This document shows, piece after piece, positions 44,674 through 54,600 of a stretch of DNA of 64,000 bases. The notes under the pieces were generated by a model. The model saw nothing but the letters and a program-made list of their open reading frames with translations. It was not told the DNA's origin and searched no databases. Origin of the DNA: UBA6168 sp041163745. Lineage in GTDB: Bacteria > Bacteroidota > Bacteroidia > Chitinophagales > Saprospiraceae. Where the stretch lies: positions 43,396 to 107,395 of the forward strand of contig JBEAQU010000023.1 of NCBI GenBank assembly GCA_041163745.1, in the 5' to 3' direction. Position 1 is the stretch's first letter. Each line of letters starts with the position of its first letter. Made by a program: the position numbers and the translations under genes.

Positions 44674-44705
44674 TTTGCAAAGTATCTTGTGAAAACTTAT
44701 CTTTG
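44674..44705 (+). promoter_or_regulatory. Bacteroidota-type promoter for the PadR-PspC unit
   Basis: TTTG at 44674-44677, 20 bases, then TATCTTTG at 44698-44705 followed by C: close to consensus. The leader to the padR ATG would be about 170 bases. The stretch upstream from 44398 holds no credible gene. Confidence 0.65.
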
Positions 44706-44881
44706 CATTGTGCTTGGGACAAACAGCCGAAAGCGGGATGACCGCACACCAGGCGAAGGGGCGTGCACACCCGCAAATCGCTGATTCGTAATTTTTGCCC
44801 CTCCCTGAACGGAAACCTGGTATCGCCCCGCTAAACCGACCAACTTTCTGAAAACATCGAAATTCATAACATCGACGACAC

Positions 44882-45235
44882 ATGAAAATCCAAGAACTTT
44901 TGGAAAATACAACCCAACAAATGCGAAAAGGTATCCTGGAACTGTGTATTCTTTCCATCATTTCCGAGGAAAAGGAAGCCTACCCCTCCGATATCCTGAA
45001 CCGGCTCGAACAACTCAACATGATTGTGGTCCAAGGCACATTGTACCCCCTCCTGGCCCGGTTGAAAAGCGCCGGACTGCTTCATTACACCTGGAAAGAA
45101 TCCGATGCAGGCCCGCCTAGGAAATATTACTTCCTGACCAATGACGGACTCTCCTTTCTCAAAGGATTGCTGCGCTCCTGGGAACAACTCATGACTGCTG
45201 TCCAACAATCCACAAAAAATCTGATAGAAAAATAA
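44882..45235 (+). CDS. PadR-family transcriptional regulator
   Basis: 117 residues, a winged helix-turn-helix of the short PadR type: MRKGILELCILSIISEEKEAYPSDILNRL, VVQGTLYPLLARLKSAGLL, and GPPRKYYFLTNDGLSFL. It probably represses its own operon. Six bases separate it from a PspC-domain membrane protein, a pairing seen widely in Bacteroidota and Firmicutes that links PadR regulators to envelope-stress genes. Confidence 0.94.
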   Translation: MKIQELLENTTQQMRKGILELCILSIISEEKEAYPSDILNRLEQLNMIVVQGTLYPLLARLKSAGLLHYTWKESDAGPPRKYYFLTNDGLSFLKGLLRSWEQLMTAVQQSTKNLIEK

Positions 45236-45241
45236 TTAACA

Positions 45242-46867
45242 ATGAATAAAGTACTGAATATCAACTTGGGCGGATTTCCCTTTACCATCGATGAAGATGC
45301 ATATAACCATTTGCACCGTTATCTGCAGACCATCCACAACCATTTCAAATCCTCCGACGGATATGAAGAAATCACAACCGATATCGAAACCCGCTTGGCA
45401 GAACTGCTCCGCGAACGTCTTTCCTCCCACACTATCGTCCACCTCAAAGACGTGACCGCCGTTATCTCTACCATGGGTACACCCGCCGACTTCGGGGCGG
45501 ATGAGGAACCTGCCGGAAAAGAAAAAACAAATGGCCAAAGATCCCATAAAACAGGAAAACGCCTTTTCCGCCACCCGGATGACACTGTGCTCGGCGGCGT
45601 ATGCGCCGGTATCGCAGCCTACCTCGGCATCCAGGATCCGCTCTGGATCCGGCTCGCTTTCGTCGCCTTCTTTTTCTTCGGCGGCTTCGCAGTCCCACTC
45701 TATATAATTCTCTGGATCATTGTCCCAAAAGCAGCGTCTGCCAGCGACAAACTCGCTATGCGCGGTGACCCGGTCAATGCCAATAATATCGGAAAAATCA
45801 TTGAAGAGGAACTTTCTCACGTCTCCCGAAAGGTATCCGAACTGGGAGACGAACTGAAAGCGGAATTCAAATCCTCCGGCTCCAAACATCGTACCGGCCA
45901 TTCAGACGGCCCAGCTACCGGCTTCCAATCCATCCGAAATGCCGTACAGGAAATGTTACGGCTCGCGGGCGCAGTCCTCCTAGCTGTGTTGAACTTCCTT
46001 CGTAAAACTATCAAACCCATCACTTTCGCTGTCGGCCTTATCCTCGTCATCACGCTCGGTATCACTTGGATCGGACTTGTCGCGGGTACCTTCGTCGGTT
46101 CCCCGTTCCTGTCTTTCATCCTGCCCGGCAAACCGCTCCTCTATGCCCTTGCCATCATCAATATCCTCGCACTCGTTGGCATTCCGCTACTGATGCTCAT
46201 CCTCGGTGTCATGCGGATCTTTATGCGCACACACTTCAAACCAAAGTGGGTCTTAGGACTTTGGATCTTCTGGGGGCTGAATGTCATGTGCATATCCCTG
46301 CTCTCCTCTTCCGTCCTTCGAGACTTCCAAACCGATGCCACCCCTCCTCCCGCTTCCCAAAAATCCTTTATGGATGTCGATACGCTTTCAATCGAAATGG
46401 TGGATGCCTATTCGGATTTCCTATTCCTTCACTTCGGCGACAAGCTTCGCATGGCCGGTGACAACCTTCTGTCCAGCAACGTCTCCGTCAATATACAACG
46501 GTCTGATACAAACACTTTCGAAATCGTTCAATCCAATTCCTCCCGCGGTAGAAATGCCGCAGATGGTGCCGCCGCTGCAAACGCCATACAATATAACTGG
46601 CGCATCAATGGAAACAGATTACTGCTCGACGACGCTTTCACCATCCCCGACGGAACGCCTTGGAGAGGCCAAAAAGTAAACCTGACCGTGAAAATTCCAG
46701 AAAACAAATGGCTTGCTTTCGATCGCCGTACCAAGGGGTTCCTCGGCACCCTGACCCTCGACCAGGACAAGCCTTCGCCACCAAGACGTGATTTCTACCG
46801 CTACACTTGGCAAATGGGGCCCTACGGACTTTTTACACCTGATTTTTCAGACAGTTCCAATGACTGA
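45242..46867 (+). CDS. PspC-domain membrane protein
   Basis: 541 residues. The N-terminal cytoplasmic segment (MNKVLNINLGGFPFTIDEDAY, GYEEITTDIETRLAELL) is followed by a PspC domain at about 105-165 (RLFRHPDDTVLGGVCAGIAAYLGI, then two helices). More membrane helices cover about 240-360 and a C-terminal beta-rich region follows. PspC proteins are tied to phage-shock/envelope-stress responses; the PadR partner upstream is the likely regulator. A hairpin about 190 bases downstream may end the transcript. Confidence 0.92.
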   Translation: MNKVLNINLGGFPFTIDEDAYNHLHRYLQTIHNHFKSSDGYEEITTDIETRLAELLRERLSSHTIVHLKDVTAVISTMGTPADFGADEEPAGKEKTNGQRSHKTGKRLFRHPDDTVLGGVCAGIAAYLGIQDPLWIRLAFVAFFFFGGFAVPLYIILWIIVPKAASASDKLAMRGDPVNANNIGKIIEEELSHVSRKVSELGDELKAEFKSSGSKHRTGHSDGPATGFQSIRNAVQEMLRLAGAVLLAVLNFLRKTIKPITFAVGLILVITLGITWIGLVAGTFVGSPFLSFILPGKPLLYALAIINILALVGIPLLMLILGVMRIFMRTHFKPKWVLGLWIFWGLNVMCISLLSSSVLRDFQTDATPPPASQKSFMDVDTLSIEMVDAYSDFLFLHFGDKLRMAGDNLLSSNVSVNIQRSDTNTFEIVQSNSSRGRNAADGAAAANAIQYNWRINGNRLLLDDAFTIPDGTPWRGQKVNLTVKIPENKWLAFDRRTKGFLGTLTLDQDKPSPPRRDFYRYTWQMGPYGLFTPDFSDSSND

Positions 46868-47056
46868 GCTCTGCTACCTACCGCCGACCCGGATGATCGC
46901 CTTTCCAGCTGCCGGCTTCGCAGCGATATGGCACATCCTTTAGCGTAGCTTATCAGACAATTCGGTACGCTCCCACCCGGATTCCGGATCTTATCACTGC
47001 AGCCCTTCCCTTTCCCCCCTCAGGTCTTCCGTCTCGTCATAAGCAGACCTTATCGG

Positions 47057-47088
47057 ATGGATACACTCTTCGGGAGTGTATCCATTTC
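47057..47088 (+). terminator. Hairpin downstream of the PspC gene
   Basis: ATGGATACACTC (47057-47068) pairs perfectly with GAGTGTATCCAT (47074-47085) around a UUCG-type loop; only three T follow, so termination is plausible but not certain. The convergent gap 46868-47173 shows no gene. Confidence 0.5.
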
Positions 47089-47173
47089 TAATCCCTTGCT
47101 CTCCCGTTGCAAACTCAAAATGGTCAACCTATCACCGGTCACCGCCACACCTTACCCCTCAAATGCCTGCCAC

Positions 47174-48508
47174 TTACCCCTCAAACAATACCCGCTCCCC
47201 AGACTTACCCTCCTGAAATAATCCCCGCTCATATGCCAGGTGGCCGCTGACAAGCGTGGCCACTACCTTGCCCTGAAATTCCTCCCCCTCAAAAGGCGAC
47301 CACCCACATAGATAACTAAGGTTCTCCCGACTCACCTGCCAACGTTCCCCGAGATCCAACAAGGCTATGTCCGCCCATTTCCCTTCGTCCAGATAACCCC
47401 GGTCCGCAATCCTGAAACATACCGCCGGCGCATGACACATCTTCTCCACAATCTTTTCCAACGTAATCCTACCCGCTTGGTGAAATGTCAACATGATGTT
47501 CAACGCATGCTGTACCAATGGTACTCCCGAAGGCACCCCGAAATAACCGCCTTGCTTTTCCTCCCATGTGTGGGGGGCATGGTCCGTGGCGATGATATCC
47601 AACCGATCGTCCAGCAGCGCCTCGAACAAGGCTTTCTGATGACGGGCGTCCTTGATCGCCGGATTACATTTGATCATAGATCCCTTCCGCTCGTAATCAC
47701 CGCTGTTGAAATACAGATGATGCACGCATACTTCCGATGTGATCCTCTTGTGTTCCAATGAAAGGTCGTTCCTGAACAATGCCAACTCCTCCGCCGTGGA
47801 TATGTGCAAAATATGCAGCCTTGTTCCGTACTTCCTTGCCAATTCTACCGCTAGCGTTGACGACTTTAAACAACACTCCTCGTTCCTTATCTCGGGATGA
47901 CAATGCATCGGAACCTCCTCCCCATACTGCGAACGGTATATCTCCTCGTTCCGGCGGATAATTCCTTCATCCTCACAATGCGTGGCAATCAGCATCGGAC
48001 TCCTGGAAAACACCGCCTCCAAGGTCTCCATACGGTCGACCAACATGTTGCCTGTACTCGAACCCATGAATATCTTGATGCCGCACACCTGCCGCTTATC
48101 CGTTCGGAGAACTTCCTCCAGGTTGTCGTTAGACACCCCCATGAAAAAGGAATAGTTCGCCAAGGACCGCTCCGCCGCCATCGCATACTTGCTTTCCAAC
48201 AATGCTTGTGTCAATGCCGGCGGACGTGTGTTCGGCATCTCCATATAGGTCGTGACCCCGCCAGCGACAGCCGCACGGGATTCCGAATGTATGCAGGCCT
48301 TGTGCGTCAAGCCTGGCTCGCGAAAATGTACCTGGTCATCTATGATCCCCGGTATCGCGTACAAACCACTTGCGTCGATTTCCCGCTCGGCCGGCTTGTT
48401 GATTATTCCCCCTACCTGTGCTATACGCCCACCCTTGATATACAAATCCCCCGTCGTGATCTGCCCCCGATTTACTATATGCGCATTCTTGATGATGATT
48501 GTTTGCAT
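47174..48508 (-). CDS. pyrC: Dihydroorotase
   Basis: Cyclises N-carbamoyl-aspartate to dihydroorotate in pyrimidine synthesis. 444 residues, an amidohydrolase. Family motifs: GIIDDQVHFREPGLTHK, GGVTTYMEMPNT, IFMGSSTGNML, LHILHISTAEEL, and IIATDHAPHTWEEK. The usual HxH metal pair reads Gln59-Val-His61, a substitution I recall as frequent in Bacteroidota dihydroorotases. It stands alone and is convergent with the PspC gene. Confidence 0.95.
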   Translation of the reverse strand: MQTIIIKNAHIVNRGQITTGDLYIKGGRIAQVGGIINKPAEREIDASGLYAIPGIIDDQVHFREPGLTHKACIHSESRAAVAGGVTTYMEMPNTRPPALTQALLESKYAMAAERSLANYSFFMGVSNDNLEEVLRTDKRQVCGIKIFMGSSTGNMLVDRMETLEAVFSRSPMLIATHCEDEGIIRRNEEIYRSQYGEEVPMHCHPEIRNEECCLKSSTLAVELARKYGTRLHILHISTAEELALFRNDLSLEHKRITSEVCVHHLYFNSGDYERKGSMIKCNPAIKDARHQKALFEALLDDRLDIIATDHAPHTWEEKQGGYFGVPSGVPLVQHALNIMLTFHQAGRITLEKIVEKMCHAPAVCFRIADRGYLDEGKWADIALLDLGERWQVSRENLSYLCGWSPFEGEEFQGKVVATLVSGHLAYERGLFQEGKSGERVLFEG

Positions 48509-48869
48509 GTCTCTTCATATTTGATTCCCGCCTTGTTGAGTGCCCGGACCGATACGACAGGAGTTTCCCCAGGATGTCAGATCGACACCGGCCTCGACCC
48601 TTACCTGTATTGTGGCGCATTCCTACCGCCTCACCAACGTAAAAATAATCTCTATATTCCAATCGAACGACTCTTGCGCATCCTTTCTCCGCCGTTGTCA
48701 TATTCCGAAACACCGTATATAGCCAACATCCCCTTGGAATGACAACCTCGGGATATGCACTCGTCCCGAGGAGGAACCTTTCCATCCCCGCCACCTGGGT
48801 CGGTCTTTTAACTCCCTCTCCCACATGGAATGACTTACCAAGACAATGGTAATCTTTTTTAGTTGTCCC

Positions 48870-48900
48870 TTGACTACCAATCAAATCTCCCTTACCTTTG
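48870..48900 (+). promoter_or_regulatory. Candidate Bacteroidota-type promoter
   Basis: TTG at 48870-48872, 20 bases, then TACCTTTG at 48893-48900. It points into a region without a recognised gene. Confidence 0.5.
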
Positions 48901-49633
48901 TTTCGCATTATTCATAGACGAACCACAATTTTCCCACGCTTGAGTGGATTCGTCTACCCTCTGTCCCACTCCGCTAGAAGAATCCCGTAATTCGGTCATG
49001 CGCTTCCCTTCCTTATCTCTGGAATTATGCCAGCCTGATCAAATGACGCTCTTCCGGTAAGTATTTCCTGAAACCAAGACTTCCCTTCTTATTCGTCGCA
49101 GCGGGATCCCTACCCGGTAATCGACATCATTGGACCGATGATTCATCCAGTTGCTAAACATCCACCCATCCGGATGGTGTATCCTGATTTCCATTCATGC
49201 TCCCTTACCGGCGCTATGGATACCAACTTTTGGTTGTGATTCCTTTATAAAATCGGAAGCCAGGAAGTCTTGTACACGCCGACGAATTCAGATCCGTCTT
49301 CCCGGATTTTTACGCAGGTATCTGAGTGTGCAATCCGGCCGAACGCCGGTACCTGTCGGGGTTGGTGTGTCACCCGGATGTGAATATCGTCGAAGATCGG
49401 GGCAATTCAAAAAAACACATTGTGTGGATGCTTGGCGTCCATACTCCCACACACTATGGAACAAACAACGTCGCAAGCCGGATTCATTTTCATCCGGTCT
49501 CGACAAGGCTGAGGATTACTGAAAAACAACAAACCGTGGGCAACATCTCACCCTATTCCTGCACCGCGCGCTGGAAAGGCATGCCTACCATCGAATGATT
49601 TACAGTGCGTGTGTCTATTTACTACTAATTGCA

Positions 49634-49661
49634 GGTGGCCTGACCAGGCCACCTTTTTTTT
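49634..49661 (+). terminator. Rho-independent terminator
   Basis: GGTGGCCT (49634-49641) pairs perfectly with AGGCCACC (49646-49653), GACC loop, then eight T. It lies 78 bases before purK and therefore ends an upstream transcript that has no recognised gene. Confidence 0.9.
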
Positions 49662-49739
49662 CCCTCTCATCATCCTTTGTCCAGGTCATTTCCCGGTAGT
49701 GGCTGTTGAAATATAGGTTGTCCCGCTTATTTTTGTCCC

Positions 49740-50885
49740 ATGATACCTTCCAATACCACCATCGGAATCCTCGGCGGCGGACAACTGGGCAAGATGCTCG
49801 CCCTCGCCGCACACAATTGGGACCTCGTCACTTGGGCGCTGGATGCATCGGAATCCATGCCGGCTGCAGCTGTCTGCCACCATTTCGTCAAAGGTGATTT
49901 CAATGACTTTGATGACGTGTACGATTTTGGCCGATCGGTAGACTTGCTGACCATCGAAATAGAACATGTGAATGTGGATGCGCTCCTCCTTCTGGAACAG
50001 GAAGGTCGCAAAGTCTATCCCTCCCCCTCCAGCCTTAGGATTATCAAGGACAAAGGCCTGCAAAAAGAATTCTATCAACTTCATCATATACCTTCCGCCG
50101 ACTTCCGGTTGTTTCCCGACACCGAATCCATCCGGCAGTCCCTGTCCGACCAATCCTTACGATACCCTTTTGTTCAAAAATCCCGTACAGCAGGTTACGA
50201 CGGAAAGGGTGTCGCCGTCATCCGATCCGACCGTGACCTCCACATGCTGCTCCCCGGCCCTTCGGTCGTGGAGCATTGTGTGGATATCTCAAAGGAAATC
50301 TCCGTCGTCACCGCCAGAAACGCATCCGGAGAACTCATCGCATACCCACCGGTGGAAATGCAGTTCAACGCCCAGGCCAATCTGGTCGAATTTCTGCTTT
50401 GCCCGGCTGACCTGCCGGAAGAAACCGCCCTGCAAGCCACCAGACTCGCATTGGAAGTGACGGAAAAATTCAACACCAGCGGATTGCTGGCCGTGGAAAT
50501 GTTCCTGACCACCGACGGCAGACTCCTCGTAAACGAAGTCGCCCCCAGACCGCATAACAGCGGCCACCATACCATCGACAGCTGCTACACCTCTCAATTC
50601 GAACAACATCTGCGTGCCATTCTTGACCTGCCGCTAGGCAGTACCCGGATGAAAACCGCTTCTGTTATGGTCAACCTGCTCGGAGCACCCGATTGCTCCG
50701 GCCCCGCCAATTATGAAGGTTTCGAACCCTGCGCCGCCTTGGAAGGGGTGAAGATCCACTTATATGGTAAGAAAATAACAAAACCTTTCCGCAAGATGGG
50801 CCATGTCACGGTATTGGCAGCTGACTTGCAAAATGCCGTCCGAATTGCGGAGCACGTTAGAAATACCCTCCGCGTCGTTTCATAG
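49740..50885 (+). CDS. purK: 5-(carboxyamino)imidazole ribonucleotide synthase
   Basis: ATP-grasp enzyme that carboxylates AIR to N5-CAIR in purine synthesis. 381 residues. Typical features: TIGILGGGQLGKMLALAA at the start, VDLLTIEIEHVN, QKSRTAGYDGKGVAVI, VEHCVDISKEISVV, and NEVAPRPHNSGHHTIDSC near the end. Followed 212 bases later by purE, its pathway partner. Confidence 0.97.
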   Translation: MIPSNTTIGILGGGQLGKMLALAAHNWDLVTWALDASESMPAAAVCHHFVKGDFNDFDDVYDFGRSVDLLTIEIEHVNVDALLLLEQEGRKVYPSPSSLRIIKDKGLQKEFYQLHHIPSADFRLFPDTESIRQSLSDQSLRYPFVQKSRTAGYDGKGVAVIRSDRDLHMLLPGPSVVEHCVDISKEISVVTARNASGELIAYPPVEMQFNAQANLVEFLLCPADLPEETALQATRLALEVTEKFNTSGLLAVEMFLTTDGRLLVNEVAPRPHNSGHHTIDSCYTSQFEQHLRAILDLPLGSTRMKTASVMVNLLGAPDCSGPANYEGFEPCAALEGVKIHLYGKKITKPFRKMGHVTVLAADLQNAVRIAEHVRNTLRVVS

Positions 50886-51097
50886 CCCCGATTGTTTCTG
50901 TAATCACCAAACACGCTGCCGAACTTGCTGAGCTTCGGTTCCCTGATAGGATAAGATATCCGCGTATTCTTTCCCGACCTGCCCATCTTATCGGCTGAAG
51001 TGAATAACTTTACATAATCGGTCAATAAAATCGGCTCCTGTAGCGATTAAACCGTATTGCTACAATTCCATAAGCCAACCTTCAATAAGAAACCACT

Positions 51098-51598
51098 ATG
51101 ACGATGGATAAGAAACCACAGGTAGGTATTATAATGGGCAGTGATTCCGACCTCCCCGTCATGCAACAGGCCGCCGATGTCCTTGCCTTATTCGAAATCC
51201 CCTTCGAAAGGTGCATTGTGTCAGCACACAGAACTCCAGAGCGACTTTTCACCTACGCAAGCCAGGCTCATATCCGAGGCTTGCATGTCATCGTCGCTGG
51301 AGCGGGTGGCGCAGCCCACCTGCCGGGCATGGTAGCCGCCATATCTCCTTTGCCTGTCATCGGAGTCCCTGTCAAATCCTCCAATTCCATTGACGGCTGG
51401 GATTCCATCCTATCTATCCTGCAAATGCCGAACGGCGTGCCCGTTGCGACAGTGGCTCTCAACGCTGCTAAGAACGCAGGCATCCTGGCCGCTCAAATGC
51501 TGGCGGTCAATCACCCGGACTTGCTGCAACGTATCATTGACTATAAATTGTCGCTCCGAGACGAGGTACTCCTGAAAGCCCGCCTCCTGGAGGATTGA
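51098..51598 (+). CDS. purE: N5-carboxyaminoimidazole ribonucleotide mutase
   Basis: Class I PurE, N5-CAIR to CAIR. 166 residues. Signatures: GIIMGSDSDLPVM, VSAHRTPERL, VIVAGAGGAAHLPGMVAA, GVPVKSSNSIDGWDS and QMPNGVPVATVAL. It works right after PurK. It ends six bases before the convergent giant cargo gene. Confidence 0.97.
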   Translation: MTMDKKPQVGIIMGSDSDLPVMQQAADVLALFEIPFERCIVSAHRTPERLFTYASQAHIRGLHVIVAGAGGAAHLPGMVAAISPLPVIGVPVKSSNSIDGWDSILSILQMPNGVPVATVALNAAKNAGILAAQMLAVNHPDLLQRIIDYKLSLRDEVLLKARLLED

Positions 51599-51604
51599 TT
51601 CCTG

Positions 51605-54600
51605 TCAACGGACCAACGTAACCGCCCCGCTCCTGGTTGCCAGACTGCCATCCACCATAACCAACAAGGCTTTCCAGGTGTATACGGCAACATCCAACGG
51701 CCGCCCCATGAACGTACCGTCCCAACCTTCCAAAGCATTGTTCACCATCATCCCTTGCCGTTCGAATACCAACGACCCCCATCGATCGTAAATAAAAAAC
51801 TCCCGGATAGCAGATACCTGCTCACTACCGTACAGCGTGAAGTAATCATTCACACCATCCCCATCAGGTGAAAAAGCCGTCGGAGCATATATATCACCCG
51901 CCTCCTGCACAAAAACTACAACCTTGTCCGTGGCTTGACACCCGTTCGAATCGAAAACCGTCAGATAATATGCGGTTGTTTCTATTGGTGACACCCAAAG
52001 CTCCAAACACCGAAAACACCCCTCCGCGTCTTCCCCGGGATGCCAAATCACGGTGTCTATCTCCGCTTCCTCCAGGTTCGTCTGCCCAGTCAACCTAACA
52101 AGATCACCCTGCCTTATCGTGAGACTGCCACCTAATTCCACGGATACTTCCTTCGGCTGCACCAGCTGTACCCATTCCTCCCAACTGCACCCCCCTTCGT
52201 CCTCCACTCTTACAAGATACCCACCGGGATCCAGATACTCAAACTCCCGGTATGACGCCAGATATCCCCCATCCAAGGCAAATCGATAAGGTGGGGACCC
52301 TCCCAATACACTGTCCACCCGAATCGAACCCTCCTGGTCTCTGCAATCCGGTTCCTCTATTGTCATTACCAGCCCACTGATTGGAAACTCACTGACCGTT
52401 ACTTCCGCGGAATCCACAGCGAAACACCCATTGTCCGAACGAATCACCGTCAGATAATACCATCCTGGATCAGTTACCGTCGCCGAGTATCCGACTACAC
52501 TGCTTATCCCGCTTGCTCCGTCCGCACTCCCCCATTCGTATGTTACCCCTTCTTCTGTAGACCCGTCCCCGCTGACTACGACAACGCTGTCCCGACAAGT
52601 GAAACTACCCGTCGCTGTCGCCACGGCTTCCGGTGCTGCGAGGTTCTGCGCCACCGTTACCCAAGCAGACGATTTGCATCCGTTGACCGTATCCGTTACC
52701 ACAACCTGATACGCACCTGCCTCATCAACAACAACTTGTTCTTCATCTGCACCGGTTACAATTCCAGGCCCACTCCATTCATATTCCAAGGTGCTTCCCC
52801 CCGACGCTACCCACAAGGTATCGATGGGCTCCCGACAGGTCAGCAACCCCGGTGCCCCCACCCATAGTGGCGGTGACTCCTTATCTTGTACTACCACCAA
52901 TTTCGCTGTGTCACGACAGCCGTTCTCCTGATTCTCCACAACCAAAATATAGATTCCACCACTGTCGACCTGTATGTACGTTGAATCCTGGGATAGCATG
53001 AAATGACCCCCTGCTGTCTCCCAATTGTACTGTAATGTACCAGCGGAAACAGACATTTGACCGTCCAGCGTTACCTGGCTGATGATACAGTTGATCACGA
53101 CGCCCTCGTTCGCCTCGATAGCCGCTACCGGTGCCATCGTATCGACACCGATGAAGACCGTGTCCCTGACTATGCATCCCGTCAATGTATCCGACACTTC
53201 CAATTCGTATATGCCCGGCAACCATATGGCAGGCGTCAGTGTCTGCCCCATCATCAGATTGCCTCCTCCTAAACGCTGCCAATGGTAAACCAACCCCGGC
53301 CATACCGCCGTTCCGGTACCGTCTAACGATATGGTGTCGTGGCGACAGGTCAGTATGGTATCTACGCCCGCTGTTACAAACGGCAATCCTTCGTCCACTG
53401 TCACCGCAACCAGTGCCGAATCCTGGCACCCGTTGCCCAGGTCGGTCACTAACAACTGGTAATTGCCCGCAGCGTCCACCTGTGCTGTCTCTGATTGGAA
53501 TCCTCCCACAATGTGACCTGTATCGATGATCGACCACGAATAGGCAAGCCCTCCCGCACCTTGTGACCCGCTGCCATCCAACGTCACCTGCAACTGGTCA
53601 CAATCAATCTCCTGAGGCTCTCCCGGATGTGCCACCGGCGCCAACGTATCCGCCACCACTTTCATCTCAGCATGCCCCTGACATCCGTTCGTCAGATCTG
53701 TTACCGCCAAGTGATAAGTCCCAGGACAGGCCGCCGTCAATTGCAATTGATCCGATGGCCCTACGATACAGCCCCCTGCCATGGCCACCCATTCGAAAAC
53801 CAGGTCACTACCACCGACCACACTCGCCGTAATCTCAAATAACTGCTCCGCACAGGTGTAGGTGAGATCCGGACCAGCATCCGGATTCGGCACCATGCCA
53901 TCCGTCGTGACCGTCACACTATCGGCTGATTCACATCCGTTCTCGGGATGGGTCACCGTCAATATGTATGTCCCCGCATCACAGACAATCGGACTGAATG
54001 TGTTCCCCCCTGCACATATGTCCCCGTCCTGTGTCTCCCATACGGCAGACGCTCCGGCAGGCATTCCGCTCCCATTCAACACAATTGTGTTCATTATGCA
54101 ATTCAACGTTTCTCCCTCGCCCGCCTCCGCTACCGGTGCAGCTGTATCCCTTGTCACACCCACCGTGTCCGCTGCCGAACATCCGGTGAATGTGTCCAGT
54201 ACAGTCAAAACATATTGCCCGGGAAGGTTCGCTTCCGCTATAGCCGTCGTACCGCCCGCAGATATGCCCCCCCCCTGTATCCCTTCCCATTGATAGGCAA
54301 TACCCGTCCCTCCCGCAGAAGAACTACCGTCCAACTGGACAATCGTATCCACACAATTCAATACCCTGTCCGGTCCGGCATCCGTATTTGGCGGCTGGGA
54401 TAAATCAGGTACGATCACCTGACAAGTCTTGCTGAACTGTACACCGCTGGCGTACGTCCGTGTGACCGTCAGGATATATTCTCCTGGGCTGTCAATGCAT
54501 ACCTGCTGTTGGGCCGGATCCCCACAAAAATTACCTCCTGTTGGTCCGACGGCCCATTCATATCCGATTTCTGTGCCCTGGGAAGAGCCTACACCACTTA

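Larger units (their letters stand above)
48509..49739. other. Long gap with promoter and terminator but no clear gene
   Basis: 1.2 kb between pyrC (minus) and purK (plus). It has a promoter at 48870-48900 and a strong terminator at 49634-49661 on the plus strand. Open frames inside (for example about 49151-49522 or 49326-49598) overlap each other and show no domain or compositional support. Checked by eye for RNase P and tmRNA core motifs and none were found. Confidence 0.5.

Noticed and set aside
49151..49598. Frames of 90-123 codons before purK
   Set aside because: They overlap in different frames, lack a domain and have no clear codon bias; the strong terminator after them is not by itself evidence of coding.
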